Source of the DNA: CAYOXD01 sp964407825
Lineage (GTDB): Bacteria; Desulfobacterota; Desulfobacteria; Desulfobacterales; JAFDDL01
Reading direction: 5' to 3'
DNA: 26,347 nt
NCBI GenBank assembly: GCA_964407825.1
Contig: CAYOXD010000032.1
Span: forward strand, 1-26,347
Made by a program: the position numbers and the translations under genes. The notes below the pieces were generated by a model, which saw only the letters and a program-made list of their open reading frames with translations, did no database searches and was not told the origin of the DNA. Shown here piece by piece: positions 24,117 to 26,347 of this stretch; position 1 is the first letter of the stretch; every line of letters begins with the position of its first letter.

Positions 24117-25556
24117 CTAACCGGCAGCTGCCAGCCACTGCTCAAGGCTTGTCGGCATCAGGGCGCAGTCGGCCGTCGTCCGCCACTGACACTGGGCATG
24201 GAGTTCGACCCCCTCCTGGATCACCGATACCGGCCGATCCGAGGAGACCACCACCACCAGCAGGTCGGTATGGGCCGCGGTGAATCGCAGCGCGGAATTG
24301 TACCGGGCGCCCCGGGAGCGGTCCTCGCCTGGGATGGCGTGGCCGTCCAGAAGGCAGGCGAAGGCGTGCAGCTTCAAATCCTTTCCGATATGAAGCGCAC
24401 CGTCGACTTTTGAGAGGGACTGGGCCAGCTGCAGACCCCCGATGTTCTGGAGATCGATGGGGGGTTCCAGGTTCTGGCCGGCGAGCTGAATCGGCGGGGC
24501 GTTGAGATCGATGACGAGGGTGCAGCCATGCTTGCCGTGCTCGGCGTTATGAACGATGCTGGCGATGATCTTGAAAAGGGCGTTGTCCTGGGAGGCATCC
24601 AGGTCCGTTTCCAGCAGGGCCTCCTCCACCTGGAAGAGCTTGGCCTGGTAGGTTTTCGAGTGAAAATTGCCGTCGGCAAAGCTGCAGATTTTGGCGTCGT
24701 CCAGGTAAAGGAACCCATGCCCGCCCCTGAAATCCGCGGTGATAGAAAAGGGGGGGAGGCTTTCATGAGCGATGCCAACGATGGTTTTGCCGTTGGAAAC
24801 CAGCACGCGATCCGCGTTCTCAACAGCGATCAGGAGCTTTCGCACGTGCTTGTGATGGGATAGATGGGGTTGCTCGGTCTCAGGGAAGCGGGCCAGGAAA
24901 TCGAGGGCCTTGAGACTGCGGGCTTCCACGAATCGCAACCTTCCCCTGGCCCATGCCCCCTCCTCGGCGGTGCGGGAGATGCCCAGGATGGCATCCAGAA
25001 TCGGGAAGATCCGAAGCTGGGTGTCCCACCCCAGGCGGATATTCATCTCGTCCACGATCAGGTCCCGAACGGCATGCGTGGCGTATTCCTTCAAAAAATT
25101 GCCGGAGACCCCCGTATAAAGCTCGGCCTCGTTGGCCATGTCGTGGGAAAAGCGCCAGGCGGCATGCTCCAGCCACCGCCGGGTGGGTCCTATGGAGCAC
25201 ATCTCGGCATGGTGCTCCGTAAACCACATCTGATAGAACACGGATCCCGATTGCCCACCGAAGGAGATCAGCCCCGCCAGGTCCAAATCCCCTACGGCGG
25301 CCATGTTGCTGAAGGACTTTTTCTCCGGCGAGGGGGGCGCCGTCCGGCGCCACTCGGGGCTGTCGAGAAAGCGTTCTTTCAGGATCGGCTCGTGGCCCTT
25401 CAGCAGGTCCTGGGGGTCGTAGATTTGCACCGGGTCCCGGGGATCGATGGCGTAAATGACAGCCACCCGGCTGGGGCCTGAAAAATGCGACAGGCCGTCA
25501 CCGACGCCATCCACGGTGTCTTCGATGCACTTGCACACGAAAGGTTTGCGGTCCAT
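24117..25556 (-). CDS. Diadenylate-cyclase (DisA_N/DAC) domain protein with N-terminal sensor-like region
   Basis: A protein of 479 residues. The last 150 residues match the DAC fold: IGGLQLAQSLSKVDGAL with DGA at 385-387, and RGARYNSALRF with RYN at 418-420, followed by LLVVVVSSDRPVSVIQEG. Canonical cyclases have DGA and RHR; a subfamily with RHN-like sequence exists to my recollection, and here the histidine is tyrosine. The first 320 residues are a soluble region I cannot assign, probably one of the sensor domains described N-terminal to bacterial DAC domains. If active it would make c-di-AMP. The start at 25556 was chosen because AGGGTG lies a few bases upstream; the longer frame to 25721 would run into the divergent ettA promoter region. 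It may be co-transcribed with the downstream FrhB-like operon. Confidence 0.8.
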   Translation of the reverse strand: MDRKPFVCKCIEDTVDGVGDGLSHFSGPSRVAVIYAIDPRDPVQIYDPQDLLKGHEPILKERFLDSPEWRRTAPPSPEKKSFSNMAAVGDLDLAGLISFGGQSGSVFYQMWFTEHHAEMCSIGPTRRWLEHAAWRFSHDMANEAELYTGVSGNFLKEYATHAVRDLIVDEMNIRLGWDTQLRIFPILDAILGISRTAEEGAWARGRLRFVEARSLKALDFLARFPETEQPHLSHHKHVRKLLIAVENADRVLVSNGKTIVGIAHESLPPFSITADFRGGHGFLYLDDAKICSFADGNFHSKTYQAKLFQVEEALLETDLDASQDNALFKIIASIVHNAEHGKHGCTLVIDLNAPPIQLAGQNLEPPIDLQNIGGLQLAQSLSKVDGALHIGKDLKLHAFACLLDGHAIPGEDRSRGARYNSALRFTAAHTDLLVVVVSSDRPVSVIQEGVELHAQCQWRTTADCALMPTSLEQWLAAAG

Positions 25557-25695
25557 TATGCACCCTGTGTACACCATATGCTGCATCCGTGCAATATTGT
25601 TGTCATTGCCTTTGCCCCGGGACTCGGGTAAGAGGGCAGTCACCGATGGGACGGCATATGAACCCCAAGCGTATTCAACAGAGGAGACAATTACC

Positions 25696-26347
25696 GTGAG
25701 CACAGAAGCCAACAAAGTCATCTACAGCATGATCCGGGTCAGCAAATTCCATGACAAAAAACCGGTACTGAAGGATATATCCCTTTCCTATTTTTACGGC
25801 GCCAAGATCGGCGTGATCGGGCTAAACGGGGCCGGGAAGAGCTCCCTGCTGCGGATCCTGGCAGGGGTGGACCGGGAGTTCAACGGCGAGACCATCCTGT
25901 CCGAAGGGTATACCGTCGGCTACCTGGAACAGGAGCCCCTGGTGAACGAGGAAAAGACGGTTCGCCAGGTGGTGGAGGAGGGGGTCCAGCAGATCGTGGA
26001 TCTGATGAATGAGTTCGAGGCCATCAACGCCAAATTCGCCGAGCCCATGGATGACGATGCCATGAATCGGCTCATCGAGCGCCAGGGGGAGGTCCAGGAA
26101 AGACTCGATGCCCTGGATGCCTGGGACCTCGACGCCCGCCTGGAGATGGCCATGGACGCCCTTCGCTGTCCGGCCGGCGATATGTCGGTGAACCTGCTCT
26201 CGGGCGGGGAGAAACGCCGGGTGGCCCTGTGCCGGCTGCTGCTCAAGCGGCCCGACATCCTGCTCCTGGACGAGCCCACCAACCATCTGGATGCCGAGAG
26301 CGTGGCCTGGCTGGAGCACCACCTGCAGAGCTATCCGGGAACGGTGA
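25696..26347 (+). CDS. ettA: Energy-dependent translational throttle protein EttA (ABC-F), 5' part
   Basis: The frame runs to the window end without a stop, giving 217 codons of a protein that is normally about 555 residues. Visible parts are the EttA-type N-terminus (VIYSMIRVSKFHDKK), Walker A GLNGAGKSS, Q-loop region LEQEPLV, the helical Arm region, the ABC signature LSGGEKRR, Walker B LLLDEPTNHLD and the start of the AWLEHHL segment typical of EttA. EttA binds the ribosomal E site and gates the first steps of elongation by ATP/ADP level. The start is GTG, with GAGGAG nine bases upstream. It is divergent from the DAC-domain gene with a 139-base gap. Confidence 0.93.
   Translation, partial: MSTEANKVIYSMIRVSKFHDKKPVLKDISLSYFYGAKIGVIGLNGAGKSSLLRILAGVDREFNGETILSEGYTVGYLEQEPLVNEEKTVRQVVEEGVQQIVDLMNEFEAINAKFAEPMDDDAMNRLIERQGEVQERLDALDAWDLDARLEMAMDALRCPAGDMSVNLLSGGEKRRVALCRLLLKRPDILLLDEPTNHLDAESVAWLEHHLQSYPGTV

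Noticed and set aside
25557..25721. 55-residue N-terminal extension of the DAC-domain protein, with a hydrophobic start
   Set aside because: It would overlap the ettA start and its ribosome binding site. The internal ATG at 25556 has a good site of its own, so the apparent signal sequence is probably chance.

Overview
The window looks like chromosomal DNA from an anaerobic or facultatively anaerobic Gram-negative bacterium, most likely a sulfate-reducer-like member of the Desulfobacterota (former Deltaproteobacteria). The main hints are an IorAB ferredoxin-dependent 2-oxoacid oxidoreductase next to an FrhB-like iron-sulfur flavoprotein, a DUF362 protein, a multi-domain hybrid kinase paired with a GGDEF/HD-GYP protein, and a diadenylate-cyclase-like protein. 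This placement is inferred from gene content only; there is no rRNA or other phylogenetic marker in the window apart from a partial ettA.

Layout. (1) 1-5770, minus strand: a signalling operon. In transcription order it has a hybrid histidine kinase (REC-PAS-PAS-HisKA-HATPase-REC), a REC/orphan H-box/degenerate REC/GGDEF/HD-GYP protein, an exported DUF4384 protein, and the start of an unknown gene. (2) 5972-11487, minus strand: a tight five-gene operon whose members touch or overlap. It encodes a fold-type-II PLP enzyme, a DUF1611 (DgcN-like) P-loop protein, a PP-loop ATP pyrophosphatase with a QueC-like cysteine cluster, a creatininase-family amidohydrolase and a dipeptide-epimerase-type enolase superfamily enzyme. 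A good sigma70-like promoter precedes it. I know of no described pathway with this set, and I consider it the best candidate for an undescribed system. (3) 11731-14018: a plus-strand DUF362 gene and an orphan ParA ATPase gene, with a phasin-like coiled-coil gene converging on and overlapping the 3' end of parA. An AT-rich gap without genes follows (14019-14371).

(4) 14372-23940, minus strand: a GC-rich eight-gene run. In transcription order it has an FrhB-like Fe-S protein, iorA, iorB, the E1 alpha, E1 beta, E2 and E3 subunits of a 2-oxoacid dehydrogenase complex, and a GT2 glycosyltransferase overlapping the E3 stop. It therefore places ferredoxin-linked and NAD-linked oxidative decarboxylation of 2-oxoacids to acyl-CoA side by side. 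(5) 24117-25556, minus strand: a protein with a C-terminal diadenylate-cyclase (DisA_N) domain and an uncharacterised N-terminal sensor-like region, followed by a hexanucleotide tandem repeat. (6) 25696 to the window end, plus strand: the N-terminal half of the ABC-F translation factor EttA.

The five-gene operon appears lower in GC than the oxoacid block (hand counts of sampled 60-base lines: 22/60 at 6481 and 27/60 at 10561, against 35/60 at 20041 and 49/60 at 17641), which fits separate histories for the two blocks. I saw no tRNA, rRNA, CRISPR array, transposase or phage gene.
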